Program-made: the position numbers and the translations under genes | Source of the DNA: Maylandia zebra | Lineage: Eukaryota; Chordata; Actinopteri; Cichliformes; Cichlidae | Reading direction: 5' to 3' | Assembly: GCF_041146795.1 (NCBI RefSeq) | Contig: NC_135173.1 | Coordinates: forward strand, 54,624,365-54,688,364 | DNA: 64,000 bases | The notes under the pieces: model-generated | Told to the model about the DNA's origin: nothing | What the model saw: the letters and a program-made list of their open reading frames with translations, nothing else | Database searches by the model: none | In this document: positions 17,819 through 28,939 of the stretch, in pieces | How the letters are laid out: each line of letters opens with the position of its first letter | Numbering within the stretch: position 1 is the first letter of the stretch

Positions 17819-19369
17819 TAGAGATGGCACGATACCACTTTTTAATGTCCGATACTGATTCCAATATCATAAATTTGGATATCTGCCGATACCGGTATGA
17901 ATCCGATATAACGTATTTTGTAATCAATAAAACAGTTTTTTTTATAAATATCTTGCTGCATTTTGTATAAGTTCATACTCAAGTTTTAAAAAACAAGAGA
18001 CTGAAGCTATTCTGTTATACCTTTATGCACAAAATACACTCCACCCAAAACATTTTATAGTTCAGCAACACTGATCAATCTAATAAATTTAAACCTACAC
18101 CATCCTCCCTATTCTGGTATTTTAAAGAGTACTTACCTACCTAACAAATAGGGTTGCCAACTCCCAGCAAAAATATTAGGGAACCACCCCCTTAATCGAT
18201 GTAATCAACTTTAATTTAATGCAAGTGTAAAACAAATGCACAGAAATCAATTATTTTTCTACAGTAATTAAATAGATTCAATATCTTTCTTCAGCAGAAT
18301 TGCAGACTGCACAGATGGTACCTTCCCAAAGGAAAAAGTACTATAGCTTACTAGGGTGTATATTAGACTTATTAGTTACTATATACAATAATGGATTCTA
18401 TACATTTACACTATAGATAAAATTGAATTGAATTGAATACATGTAATCAGATGACCACTTTTTTTTGTAAGATTCAGATAATTATTTATTCAAAATTTTT
18501 AAATGACATAACAAAGAAAAATATTTCTTTGTGCCCCCCTTTCCCTGTTAATGCCCAACCTGGCTCCCGACAAAACTTTGCTAGACCCGCCCCTGCACAG
18601 TTACCAGCCGTCAGCTACTTAGAAAAGAATCCTGGTGTTATTTGTCTCTCAGAAACAGTTCATAACTTTCCTTCAACTCATTCATGTCACCTAGAAGGTA
18701 AACCTGTTTCTCCATCTCCTGGTTTCATCTTCATGCTTCCCTCTCACCACATATCCAAACGGATATCATGACCAGCAGCTTTTACAGCTGTGGCTCCAGC
18801 AAACATCAGCTGATACTAGAAAGTAATATTAAATAAATTCTAACAACAGCTTATCACGCTTAAACGTGTTGCTGTTGTTTATCCACTGGTCTCCTCTTGC
18901 TAGCGCAAAGTGGGCGATAAACAAACAAGAAAGACGGGACTTGCAGCAGAAAAGCCGATCAGCTGATCATTGATCAGTTTCATGTTTGAAGTAATAACAG
19001 GAGAGCAAGGGGGAGAGAATGAGCGAAGTAGATGCAACTGCGCAGCAAAGACAGAATAACTCCAGCTTTGTGTCTATTTTTTAATTCTAGCTGAAGTACG
19101 GGACAAATCACTTCCTTTTCGCCTCAATATGGAACTCCAATGGCCAGTCCAGCTGTGGCTCCATATATCAGTTGTTAAGCTTAACATGGAAATACTATGC
19201 AAACATTCAGGGATGAACTTATACACTTGCTTTACTTCTCTGGGATTCTTCTCTGATTTTGTGATACTTCGGATCGGATTACATTTTTTTTTCTCTCCGA
19301 TATCCGATCCAGTAATTTAGGTCAGTATAGGACCGATACCGATACATAATATGGATCAGTCCATCTCTA
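17819..19369. mobile_element. Non-autonomous hAT-type element with perfect 8-bp target duplication
   Basis: The ends are TAGAGATGG..(17819) and ..CCATCTCTA (19369), followed inside by related GATAC/GATCC repeats (CCGATACCGG, ATCCGATA; GGACCGATACCGATAC). Both sides are flanked by CTACAAAC (17811-17818 and 19370-19377). An 8-bp duplication with short inverted ends is the hallmark of hAT elements. No transposase is seen in the 1551 bp. Confidence 0.85.
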
Positions 19370-19500
19370 CTACAAACGCACGCTAAATACAGAAAACAGA
19401 ACATGAAGGATTGCATCGTCACACTTCAAAGAAGCAGCGGTTTATCAGTGATGTGAAGGAGCAAAGTAAAGTGTGCTTTAATTGCATGAGTGACATAGTA

Positions 19501-20772
19501 GGGGAGACCGGGGATAGTTGTAACGTGGGTCAGTTGTAACACTTCCAATTTCTCCAATCAGGGCTAAGTTTCAAATGATGTGACTCATCCTGTGCATGCC
19601 CAATTCAGTTCTGCTATCACACGTGAAAAATCAGCACATTTTGTCAAATACAGACAATTTAACATGAAAAAAAGTAATTTGTATGCCAAAAAGTAAGTTT
19701 TTCTACTTTATTTCAATTTGTGATAGCATTATCTGCTTTGCAGTTAAACTCATCAAACTTAAATTATGTTATTTGTATGTCTATGGGGATATATTCTGTG
19801 TAAGTCTTTAGTGCTAATGTTTTAGCCGTTGGCTGTAATGTTAGCTAGTTCATGGCTATAGGAGTCTGGGTCAGTTGTAACAGCAACAGTCTGGGTCAGT
19901 TGTAACAATAATGCAGATGTTACAACTTGCCACACTATTACTTTAACTTATATTAAACAAGTTGGGGCAACGACATCAGCAGAGAGAGGTTCACTGGTCG
20001 CATTTGTATATGCGGTTAATGCCATTGGCAACACAATTCCTCCACTGTTTGTGTTCCCACACATACATTATGCAGACCTCTGTGTCAGAGATGGACCAGT
20101 AGGAAGTACTGGTAGTGGAAATAAATCAGGATGGGTGCAAGAAACAGATTTCCTCATCTTTCTGAAGCACTTTGCAAACCACACCAAGGTAAGCCATGAT
20201 AAAAAGTAATGGAATTGCGATGCTGGTGAACAACTACATTTTTTCAGCTTCATTGTTATGTTCAAAATTGGTGCAAGAGTTGTAAGTTATAATGCCCACT
20301 GAGCCAATGAGGCCAAACTCAAGGAAGACCAACCAAAATTAATGAAATATTCAGTTGCAGAAAATTCCATAATATGTCTTTTTTGGGGGGTTGGAATATG
20401 TTCAAAAGCTAGATTTCTGCATTCTGTCACACACACACACATAGCTACATAAATGGATGTAAGTGCATTCATGTGTTGAATAAACAAAGATTACATGTTA
20501 ATGTTTTGTTAGTACCCTTATTTCATTGTGTTACATTTTACCCCAGGATGTGTTACAACTAACCCAGACTATGGGGTTAATTGTAACATTTCACTCTTTG
20601 TGTTTGAGACCATACCATGCAATGGGTAATTGTGCTGCAGAGAAAATAGCTGCATTATTTAATAGCAGAGACATGTAAATACTTTGCATTACATTTTGAA
20701 TCCACTACCTTAAAAGAGCTTCAATTTACAGACAGAAATGTCAAAAATGTTACAACTATCCCCGGTCTCCCC
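19501..20772 (+). mobile_element. Pogo-type (Tc1/mariner superfamily) element with a transposase relic
   Basis: Perfect 24-bp inverted repeats start GGGGAGACCGGGGATAGTTG at 19501 and are mirrored at 20749-20772. Both sides are flanked by TA (19499-19500, 20773-20774), the target duplication of this superfamily. At about 19970-20190 the plus strand reads NTIPPLFVFPHIHY, RDGPVGSTGSGNKSGW and FLIFLKHFANHTK, resembling the DDE_1 endonuclease domain of pogo/Tigger transposases. The rest of the enzyme is missing, so the element is non-autonomous. The motif TGGGTCAGTTGTAAC recurs near both ends (about 19528, 19868, 19893 and inverted near 20553). Confidence 0.85.
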
Positions 20773-20774
20773 TA

Positions 20775-22800
20775 CTGTCACTTCCACAGCTGTTTCCCCA
20801 AAAACATGTCCGTTTTGTTTCACTGTTTTTTGTTTGTTGTTGTTGTTGTGTTTTTTTTTTTTAATGGAAATTCCGTTGGGTTTTGTGCCTTTTTGCAGCA
20901 TTTTTTAATTTGCTGGTGTTTTCTTCAATTACAGTGCGTTTGACCTCTCAGGGCCACCATACATTTCTCACTGACAAAAGTGCCAAGCGATTATTAATAA
21001 AGGGTAAAACTTTGTATGATAAAAATATAACTAATATTAATATTTGAACTTTTTATAAATTGACAGATAACTGCAGCCCTTCCTCCTTCCTTACTTCAAA
21101 TTGAATGTTTTATTCCGTCGTGTTATAAAAAGTTAGCCTCTGTTTGCTTAACATGAGAAGAAGTAAATCACCTGTGCATTCGGAGAGGAGGTGGACAAAT
21201 ACAACATGCTCGTGTGATGCAAAGTTAAATATTATGAGTATTATTAACAGCTTACCTTATCAGTTGGCACGTGTTTTTTTTAAACGTGTATTTTTGACGC
21301 TAACAAGACCGCTTCCCCCCCCCCTTTTCTCCTTTCTCAATAATTTTTCGATATTAGACGAACTTTTCCTCTGCATCTGTGAGATGCATACCGCGCATGC
21401 GCGCAGAGCTGGCGACGCGCACAGCAGATGCTCACGGGAATCAGTCATTAAAATATTGATGAGGCGCTTTCTTCTGTTGACTCGATTACACAGCATAAAC
21501 ACCACATCATTTCGGTCTCAGAATCTGGTTTCAGGGGTAGTAATTACCGAACTAATTACCTGAGTTGTTTTTTTTTCCAGTGACATAACCGGGAAATAAA
21601 GTTAAACAGTCATTTTTATGTAGTTTCCATATATTTAACTGTATGCTTGGGATAATGGCACCTGCTAAAAATAAGTCACTCTTACATCCTGCAGGGTGGT
21701 GCTGTTTGTAGAGCTGTTTTAATAGTGCTGAAAGTTTAATCGATTCGGAGCACCAGAGAGCTCTTATGGAATATATCTTTTACCAGACATTCCACATTTT
21801 CAAGCTGAACTGCGACATCATGTGGACATAGTGCAGCAATACATCCTGCACTCTAATACACTTTGAGTCCAAAGTTGTTCCTGCGGAGTTTTTGAGGTAT
21901 TCCCATGCGAAAAATATCCCCCAAATGGATTAACTGACTGATGCTTACGGACAAGGTGTCTAGCGCCTGCTGCATAGTTTTCTCACACGCGAGCCTTAAA
22001 AAGTCTCTCTGAAACCTCTTGTTTTTTTGTGTTTGCTTTTTTAAAATAATTTATTGACTTGAAAGCATGCTTGCAGCATGTTACTACCCACCTCACATTA
22101 CATTACACTGGAGGTTTTTATCCTACCTGCTATCTTTTAAGTCCAAAGTTTAACTTTGGTTTGTGAAACAGCTCTCTAACTCGTTTTGTGTAAGCTTAAC
22201 TCAAGCAGCACCATTGATTGTGTGGAGTCCTTTAACTTTTTTAAAAAGTTTGATGATTTCCCAGACAGAGACTACCATAACCTAATTATCTGCATGCAGA
22301 GACACAGTGACACACTCCACCAGTTCATGTGAATAAATGTGACTGTTTATTTTCTCGTACATAGTTGTATTAACCCATCGAAAATTAACACAGAAGTCAG
22401 GTAAGATTGCCTCGTACAATGAGTCCTATCATTTGAACTTTGCACCTCTTCAGGATCACGCAGGGAAAACATGTTTACATGCTTGAAAGTGCTGAGTTCG
22501 TTGGTCCGGTGTAAGGTGTTCACCAGATTTTCTATAATGATCTGAAGGTTTCTGAGTAACAGAAGTTTATTAAATCTCACAAACTGACAGGGGCAAAACT
22601 ACAGACAATACATGGTCGGTTTAAAAGAGCATCTGTAAATGAAATGAGCTTGGTGCTGAAAAGCTTAGCTGTTTCTATTAAAAGATCTGAGTGCAGTTAC
22701 GTACTTCAGTGAAATGAATGCAGTTAAACAAAATCAAGTTGCACTGAGACTGAAATCCACTTTAAAATATTGAGTTGTGCATGCTGATAAAAAAAACTAA
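20775..22800. other. kank1-fbp1 intergenic region with a CpG/NRF1-like patch
   Basis: No coding exon is supported. A GC-rich patch at about 21385-21425 contains the palindrome GCGCATGCGC (21393-21402), a match to the NRF1 binding consensus. Because kank1 runs left and fbp1 runs right, this patch could be a promoter for a distal kank1 transcript. The 139-codon ORF across it has no recognisable domain. Confidence 0.4.
22434..22446 (-). promoter_or_regulatory. HNF4-like DR1 site, distal
   Basis: The minus strand reads GGTGCAAAGTTCA, two AGGTCA-like half-sites separated by one base (DR1), the HNF4 type of site. It lies about 570 bp upstream of the fbp1 start codon. Confidence 0.45.
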
Positions 22801-22815
22801 AATGTTCACTATCTT

Positions 22816-22828
22816 TGAACTTTGCTCT
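22816..22828 (-). promoter_or_regulatory. HNF4-like DR1 site, proximal
   Basis: The minus strand reads AGAGCAAAGTTCA, a DR1 close to HNF4 consensus, about 190 bp upstream of the fbp1 ATG. Mammalian FBP1 is an HNF4-alpha target in liver and kidney; binding here is inferred from sequence only. Confidence 0.5.
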
Positions 22829-22934
22829 TCAAACCCACAGTCACAGAAGTGATCCAACCAGCATCAGAAAGGACACTAGTGATTGGTTAGAAGAGTTGCA
22901 CACCCCGGTCCCTACCCCTATCTACAGTCCACCC

Positions 22935-22942
22935 TTTTTAAA
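22935..22942 (+). promoter_or_regulatory. TATA-like box of fbp1
   Basis: TTTTTAAA lies 66-73 bp before the fbp1 ATG. A start site about 30 bp downstream would give a 5' UTR near 40 bases. No other promoter signal is closer. Confidence 0.4.
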
Positions 22943-23007
22943 CTTCGGTGAAACACTTACCTGTTTCACTCAGGGCATTAGGTCTCAGTCCCACGCCTGA
23001 CAGCAAC

Positions 23008-25482
23008 ATGTCTGACAAAGGAGCTTTTGATACCAATGTGCAGACGCTCACCAGGTTTGTTCTGGAGGAAGGCAGAAAGGCCCAAGGAACAGGCGAACTG
23101 ACAAACCTGCTCAACTCCATCTGCACAGCTGTCAAAGCCATTTCCACTGCTGTCAGAAAGGCTGGGATTGCTAACCTGTGAGTACTACATTCTTTTTTTT
23201 AATTCAGACTCTGAAAGGTAGCAAAAAAAAAAAACCCCAGATGCTTCTGAATATTCAGGAAGTTTTCACCATTTAGCCCTGCAACCAGTGGTTATTTATT
23301 TTTCTTATTGAATATACTGTACAGTTTAATTATCTTTTGATATTTGGCTTTAGTGCAGCTACATGCACTGCAGCATGCAATCCAATAAAGCAGTTTTAAC
23401 TTAACCCCAGGCCAAAGGTAAACCTTGCACAAGTGTGCACAAATCCACCTGGGGTAGAGGACAAGCAGATAATAGATTGTAATAGAATATTGTTATCATA
23501 TTTATTTTATTGAGTTCTTAAATAGCTTCAGAGTGAATAGTTTGTATTTGTGCTTTGAAGATATGGCATTGCTGGGAGCACCAACGTGACAGGGGACCAA
23601 GTAAAGAAGCTGGATGTCCTCTCCAATGACCTAGTCATCAACATGATCAAGTCTTCCTTCACCTCCTGTGTGCTGGTCTCAGAAGAAGATGAGAAGGCCA
23701 TCATTGTGGAACCGGACAACAGCGTATGTGGACTCACACCTATAGATGTATATTAATGTCTGAATAGGTCTATGTGTTCTTTTACTTTGAGAATAAAAAA
23801 AATCCTCTTCTCACCTGACAGGGAAAATACATCGTTTGCTTTGATCCGCTCGATGGCTCCTCCAACATCGACTGTCTTGTCTCCATAGGAACAATATTCG
23901 CCATCTACAAAAAGGTCAGTGATGCTGGTAATGCATGCAGATTCCAAGCACATCGGCTTGTTGTTGTTCAACACTGTAGAGCGGTGTCCCGATCAGCCCT
24001 GAGTGAACTAACAACAATTCGAATGACATTTAAGATAAGATAAGATAACCTTTATTAGTCCCACACGTGGGAAATTTGTTTTGTCACAGCAGGAAGTGGA
24101 CAGTGCAAAAGTTATGACGCAAAAATTAGAATACAATAAGAATAAATACAGTACACAGCTGTACAGAATAGAATAAAATAATATACTATATACAGTAGAA
24201 TAAAATAGAATAAAAATATACAATAAGATAAAAATAGAATACGAATGCTATATACAACTGAGTAAAAATACAACGATGCCAGAAAAGATTATTGCACTTA
24301 GTGTTATTGCACTATTTATCTTTGCAGAGAAATAATTGGTCGTCAGAGAATTAAATGTACTCAGTATGCTGACATACCATAAACATAACAGCCAATTCAG
24401 TACCAGATCAACACACATTGCTGTCCCAGGGTTAACTGAGAACTAAATAACAAGAGGGCGTATGTTTATATCGCTGCCAGTAAGGTGTCCTTGTCCTTAC
24501 CTGTCCTAACAATATGTGATAGCCTGTGGTTCCAATAATAACTTTAAAGTTTTTGATATCTTTCCACATAGACCACAGATGGGGAGCCATCTGAGCAGGA
24601 TGCTCTGCAGCCAGGAAGAAACATTGTAGCAGCTGGTTATGCCCTGTACGGCAGTGCCACCATGATGGTCTTGTCCACTGGTCAGGGAGTGAACTGCTTC
24701 ATGCTCGACCCTGTAAGTTAATAGATGTCGTCAAAACTGTCACCTGACCGTGCGTATATAAGACAGTATACTGCTTTTCCCCCCTCTGTTTTCCAGGCAA
24801 TTGGCGAGTTCATCTTGGTGGACCAAGATGTGAAGATAAAGAAAAAGGGAAAAATCTACAGTCTGAATGAAGGATATGCACAGCACTTTTATCCAGATGT
24901 GACCGAGTACCTACAAAAGAAGAAATTCCCAGAGGTAAAGCCAATAAAATAAATAAATGAGAATCCTAATGTGGAATTGACCACCATAAAGGTCAATCTC
25001 TAATGCTGCATTGAGGAGTAATATGAAGTTAATCTAAGCATAAATTCTACATTTACTTGTTTTCAGGATGGCTCTGCCCCATATGGCAGTCGATATATTG
25101 GATCAATGGTGGCAGATGTTCATCGTACTTTGGTGTACGGAGGAATCTTTTTATATCCTGCTAATGTCAAGAGCCCCAAGGGCAAGGTGAGGAGGTGGAG
25201 CGTCTAGAAATGGTGATTTAAAAAATAAAAGAGAAAGATTTTCTGATACTTCATATTCTTATCATGTCACTACTGTTTTGTTTTGCTTTTCAGCTGAGGT
25301 TGCTTTATGAATGCAACCCCATGGCCTTCATCATGGAGCAGGCAGGAGGCATGGCCACTACTGGAGCCATGAACGTTTTAGACATCAAGCCCACGAGTAT
25401 CCACCAGAGAGTACCCGTGGTCCTGGGATCCCCTGATGATGTGCAGGAATACATTGCCATCTACAAAAAGCACAACAAATGA
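23008..25482 (+). CDS. fbp1: Fructose-1,6-bisphosphatase 1
   Basis: It removes the 1-phosphate from fructose-1,6-bisphosphate, the controlled step of gluconeogenesis, in the cytosol as a homotetramer. Seven exons in phase: 23008-23177, 23561-23723, 23822-23914, 24572-24712, 24797-24934, 25067-25186 and 25294-25482, all GT-AG. The product is 337 residues (human FBP1 has 338). Seen: the AMP-site segment GTGELT (27-32); VSEEDE (metal-binding Glu); DPLDGSSN at 119-126 (metal-binding Asp119 and Asp122); the active-site signature [11 protein letters not shown] in the last two exons. [27 protein letters not shown] and [15 protein letters not shown] match liver FBP1 rather than muscle FBP2. The start ATG opens the conserved N-terminus ([17 protein letters not shown]). 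No break is seen. The teleost a/b copy cannot be decided here. Confidence 0.97.
24027..24300 (-). repeat. 3'-end fragment of a non-LTR element in fbp1 intron 3
   Basis: AGATAAGATAAC..CTTTATTAGTCCCACA..GGGAAATTTG is the antisense of a common fish LINE 3' tail ending in TTATC repeats. AT-rich decayed sequence follows. A related fragment lies at 42053-42290. Confidence 0.6.
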
Positions 25483-25777
25483 GGTACTTGTGTGATTTTG
25501 CTTTGTGTACTCATGAAAGGATGTAACATGTAGGACAATAACTACATTTTTTTTTCAATTTCCCCAAATTTAGCAGGTCAAATGTGGTGGTGAGCAGCCT
25601 AAATCGGCAATGACAACACAATCCAGAGGCTCAGTCAGCACATTCACTGCATTTTTCTCGGTCGCTCTGTTGCACTGATGAAGAAACCAGGGGCTTCAGT
25701 GGATCTATGAACTCATACTGTGCTGATTCTGTCCTGTTAAAGGGTGTTATTTGTGGAGCGTTACCCTGTATTTTTTA

Positions 25778-25783
25778 AATAAA
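25778..25783 (+). terminator. Polyadenylation signal of fbp1
   Basis: AATAAA lies 296 bp beyond the fbp1 stop codon and is the first canonical signal on that strand. Confidence 0.65.
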
Positions 25784-25789
25784 AACAAA

Positions 25790-26430
25790 ATGTTTTTCCA
25801 CGTTCTTCTTACTGAGGTTCCAAAGTCCAGTATGTGCATATGGGTTGTTAGGTATGTCTTCGTGTAAAAACAATATTTTTTCCTATAAGGACAAAGGTCA
25901 CATTTCAGATCTGAAAGAGAAAGAACTGCTGAATCCCAGTTTACTGAACAAGCCCAATATTCTGGAGTGGACACTTACACATATTTACAGGAGAAAGAAG
26001 TCCAGTACATCAAGATTTTTGCTTAAAAATGTGTTCAGTGATGGTAGCATGGGCAGAGCCTGCTCTTTTTCACGCTCTCCGCCCAGGTTTGAGTAACCAT
26101 GCTAGGAATGCAAGCAGTCTGCTTCTTTATGAGCTCTGACCTTTCCTGAATTTGAGCAGCTTGTGTCATTTATACATAAAAACAATGGTTTCCTTTGATA
26201 CCGCTGCTAAAAATGCTAAGCAATCAACCCATTTCATTACATCTTAACTCAATGGAACTTTAAAAATGAAGTCCAGACTTTCCAGGACAAGGAAAATTAT
26301 CCAATTACTTCCCAGCTGTCTAAATACCTATAAATCAGCGAGGAGAGGAGTTGATCAAATGTTTAAACAAACCAAAGCAAAAATACAGAAGAGAAATTTA
26401 AGATAAATCATCCCGGAAGAGACCACTCCT
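25790..26430. other. Gene-free stretch between fbp1 and the hAT element
   Basis: I see no exon or clear repeat here. Confidence 0.45.
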
Positions 26431-26438
26431 GTGACGAT

Positions 26439-28930
26439 TAGGGTTGCAAAGGGGCGGAAAATTTCCGGTAAATTTCCGAAAAGTTTCCGGTAAATTTCCA
26501 TGGTAAGTTAAGCTTGGGAATTTTGGAAATATTCCATATTGGAAACTGTCCATGGAAATAATGGGAATTATGGAAATTAATGGGAATTTAGGAGAACTAA
26601 CTGGGAATATATTATTTCCAAGCATAAATATAAACAGAAATCATAAGAAAACCTCCATGCAAAATGTTTTCAACAGTTATTTCAACAGATTTATTTGTAA
26701 GTACAGTAGAATAGAACACGTTTCAATAACTTGTTTCATGGATGAATAAAAACAGAAATGTTGAGTTCAATATTACCATCCCCTAACCCCGCTCATTCAA
26801 AAATGCCCCCTGTCCAAAAATCTCCACAAAGTCCCATTCTAAAGGTTAAAAGAAAAATGCCACTTATCCTCCAAAACGTCCCATTAAACATGCAAATCTT
26901 CCTTCAAGCAATCGTCTTTTCTCATTTTTGCTCAGTCAATAGACTCTTCCTGGACCTCATCATCATCCAACAACATGTTCACTTCCTCAGCATCCAACTC
27001 TGAGTCTTCCTCTTCAGTGTCACTTTCCAGCCTTGTTGAGGATGGCTCTGTGTCAGGCTCAAAGAGCCGTAGGTTTGCCCGAATGCCGACCAGCTTTTCC
27101 ACTCTCACATTTGTGAGCCTGTTGTGAACCTTTGTGTGGGTGTTGCCAAACAGTGACCAGTTGCGCTCGGAGGCGGCTGATGATGGTGGGATTTGGAGGA
27201 GGATGGAGGCTACAGGTGCAAGGGCCTCAGATTCACATAGTCCCTTCCACCAGGTGGCTGCAGATATGTGCTGGCATGACTGCCATATTCCATCCCCTTT
27301 CCAAAGACCTTGCTTTGTTCGATACTTTGCCAAACTGCCTAGAACTTTGCCTTTATCGAGACCCAGGTGGTCAGACATGGCTGTAATGACTGCATAGGCA
27401 CCGTTGATCTCTTCCCCAGAAAGTATGCCCTTGTCATATTTGGGGTCCAGCATGTATGCTGCATGCACTGGCTTCATGCAGAACTCCCTCCGCTGTTCCA
27501 ATGACTTGACCACAGCTGTTTCCTCTGCTTTCAGTAGTAGGGAAGTGGGCAGAATTGTCTGGATTTCTTCTTTGAGTTCTGCAAAAAGGCACTGGACATC
27601 TGACAAGATGGCACCATCCCCATCTATCTTCGCCATTGCTGCTGCAATAGGTTTGAGGATTTTCTGACTGCTAGATACTCTTTCCCAGAACACATCATCC
27701 AAGATGACCTTCTTGATGTCACTGTCGATGCCTACAGACTGGGATATGGCCATCTCTTGCAGAGACTCCTTTCCCTCCAGAAGGCTGTCAAACATGATAA
27801 CAACACCACCCCATCGCGTTATGCTGGGAAGCTTCAGTGTAGTACTCTTGTTCTTTTCCTTTTGCTTTGACAGAAATGTAGCGGAAGTTACTTGTTTGCC
27901 TTTAACATATTTCAGAACTTGCTTCACTCTCTTATTCAGAGTGTCCATTGGTTTTAGTGCCATTATGTCTTTTAGGAGAAGATTTAGTGTATGGGCTGCA
28001 CAGCCAATAGTAGTTATATGAGGGTAGGTCTCCTCCACATGTGCCCAGGCAACCTTCCTGTTGGCTGCGTTGTCAGTGACCAGTGCAAAAACCTTATCTG
28101 GTCCAAGGTCATTGATGATCACTTTTAGCTCATCTGCAATGTATTGGCCTGTGTGTCTGTTTTCCTTTGTGTCTACACTCTTGTAGAACACAGGCTGAGG
28201 AGTGGTGATTATGTAGTTAATAATTCCTTGTCCCCTGATATTGGACCATCCATCAGAGATGACTGAAATACAGTCAGCTTGGTCAATGGTCTGTTTCACC
28301 TTTGCTTGAACTCGACTGAACTCTTCATCCAGTAGATGAGTAGACAATGCATGTCATGGCTTATTTAGCGTCTAACAGATGCTAGCATTTTATTTAGCAT
28401 CTTATCAGATTGCTATCTACCAGATTAATACATTTTATGTGATATTCACAATTTAAACATTTAATGAATATATTTTCCCATAATATCATCAAAACTTACC
28501 TCACTTGTTAAGTCCACAGGCTCAAATGTGTGCCTTCAATACTCTTTGTCCTTCAGGCTCAAAAGTGTGGTCCATGTGTACATGTGATGGAGGCATGCAC
28601 AGTGCCAGTAGGTGGTCTCAATAGCCATGCAGCAAGCTTGTGCTCTGTACATGTGATTAAGGAATGGCATGGATATTCAAGTGTATTTGAATTGCATTTG
28701 TTTGTTTTTGTCAATATTATGCTAAAATATACTTTGCTCAACTATATTTAAGTTCCCTAAGAAGAGCCAACCTTCAATTTTGAAAATTCCCACTTTATTC
28801 CCATAAATTCCCACTTTATTCCCACTTTATTCCCATAAATTCCCATAAATTCCCGTTAATTCCCGTTTATTCCCATAAATTCCCGTTAATTCCCATGGAA
28901 AGATTCCATCTTTGAAAATTTGCAACCCTA
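26439..28930 (-). mobile_element. hAT transposon with perfect ends and 8-bp target duplication
   Basis: The 2492-bp element starts TAGGGTTGCAAA and ends TTTGCAACCCTA (12-bp inverted repeats). It is flanked by GTGACGAT on both sides (26431-26438, 28931-28938). Subterminal zones are filled with short repeats: TTTCC/GGAAA-rich units at 26457-26595 and about ten TTCCCATAAA/TTCCC units at about 28785-28905, the usual layout of transposase-binding sites. It carries the transposase ORF at 26932-28347. Confidence 0.95.
26932..28347 (-). CDS. hAT-family transposase, N-terminally incomplete
   Basis: A 471-codon ORF inside the element at 26439-28930. Seen: SVISDGWSNIRGQGIINYI (start of the RNase-H-like DDE core), FALVTDNAANRK, GCAAHTLNLLLKDI, a TRW motif (SITRWGGVV), and a C-terminal dimerisation block (PPSSAASERNWSLFG..NRLTNVRVEKLVGIRANLRLF) followed by an acidic tail. 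It resembles the DUF659/ZBED-like hAT enzymes. These normally begin with a BED zinc finger, which is absent. The frame is closed by TGA just upstream of 28347 and I see no acceptor after it. A donor-like GTAAGT near 28493-28498 hints at a lost upstream exon. The enzyme is therefore probably inactive although most of the catalytic core is unbroken. Confidence 0.9.
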   Translation of the reverse strand: MSTHLLDEEFSRVQAKVKQTIDQADCISVISDGWSNIRGQGIINYIITTPQPVFYKSVDTKENRHTGQYIADELKVIINDLGPDKVFALVTDNAANRKVAWAHVEETYPHITTIGCAAHTLNLLLKDIMALKPMDTLNKRVKQVLKYVKGKQVTSATFLSKQKEKNKSTTLKLPSITRWGGVVIMFDSLLEGKESLQEMAISQSVGIDSDIKKVILDDVFWERVSSSQKILKPIAAAMAKIDGDGAILSDVQCLFAELKEEIQTILPTSLLLKAEETAVVKSLEQRREFCMKPVHAAYMLDPKYDKGILSGEEINGAYAVITAMSDHLGLDKGKVLGSLAKYRTKQGLWKGDGIWQSCQHISAATWWKGLCESEALAPVASILLQIPPSSAASERNWSLFGNTHTKVHNRLTNVRVEKLVGIRANLRLFEPDTEPSSTRLESDTEEEDSELDAEEVNMLLDDDEVQEESID

Positions 28931-28939
28931 GTGACGATA

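Noticed and set aside
20040-20190. Possible domesticated transposase gene inside the pogo-like element
   Set aside because: Only one domain fragment is readable and it lies within perfect transposon ends, so it is a relic and not a host gene.
27132-28021. Plus-strand ORFs within the hAT element
   Set aside because: Antisense shadows of the hAT transposase.
28785-28905. Regular TTCCC-type repeats resembling a CRISPR or satellite array
   Set aside because: Units are short, irregular and confined to the subterminal zone of the hAT element; no spacers.
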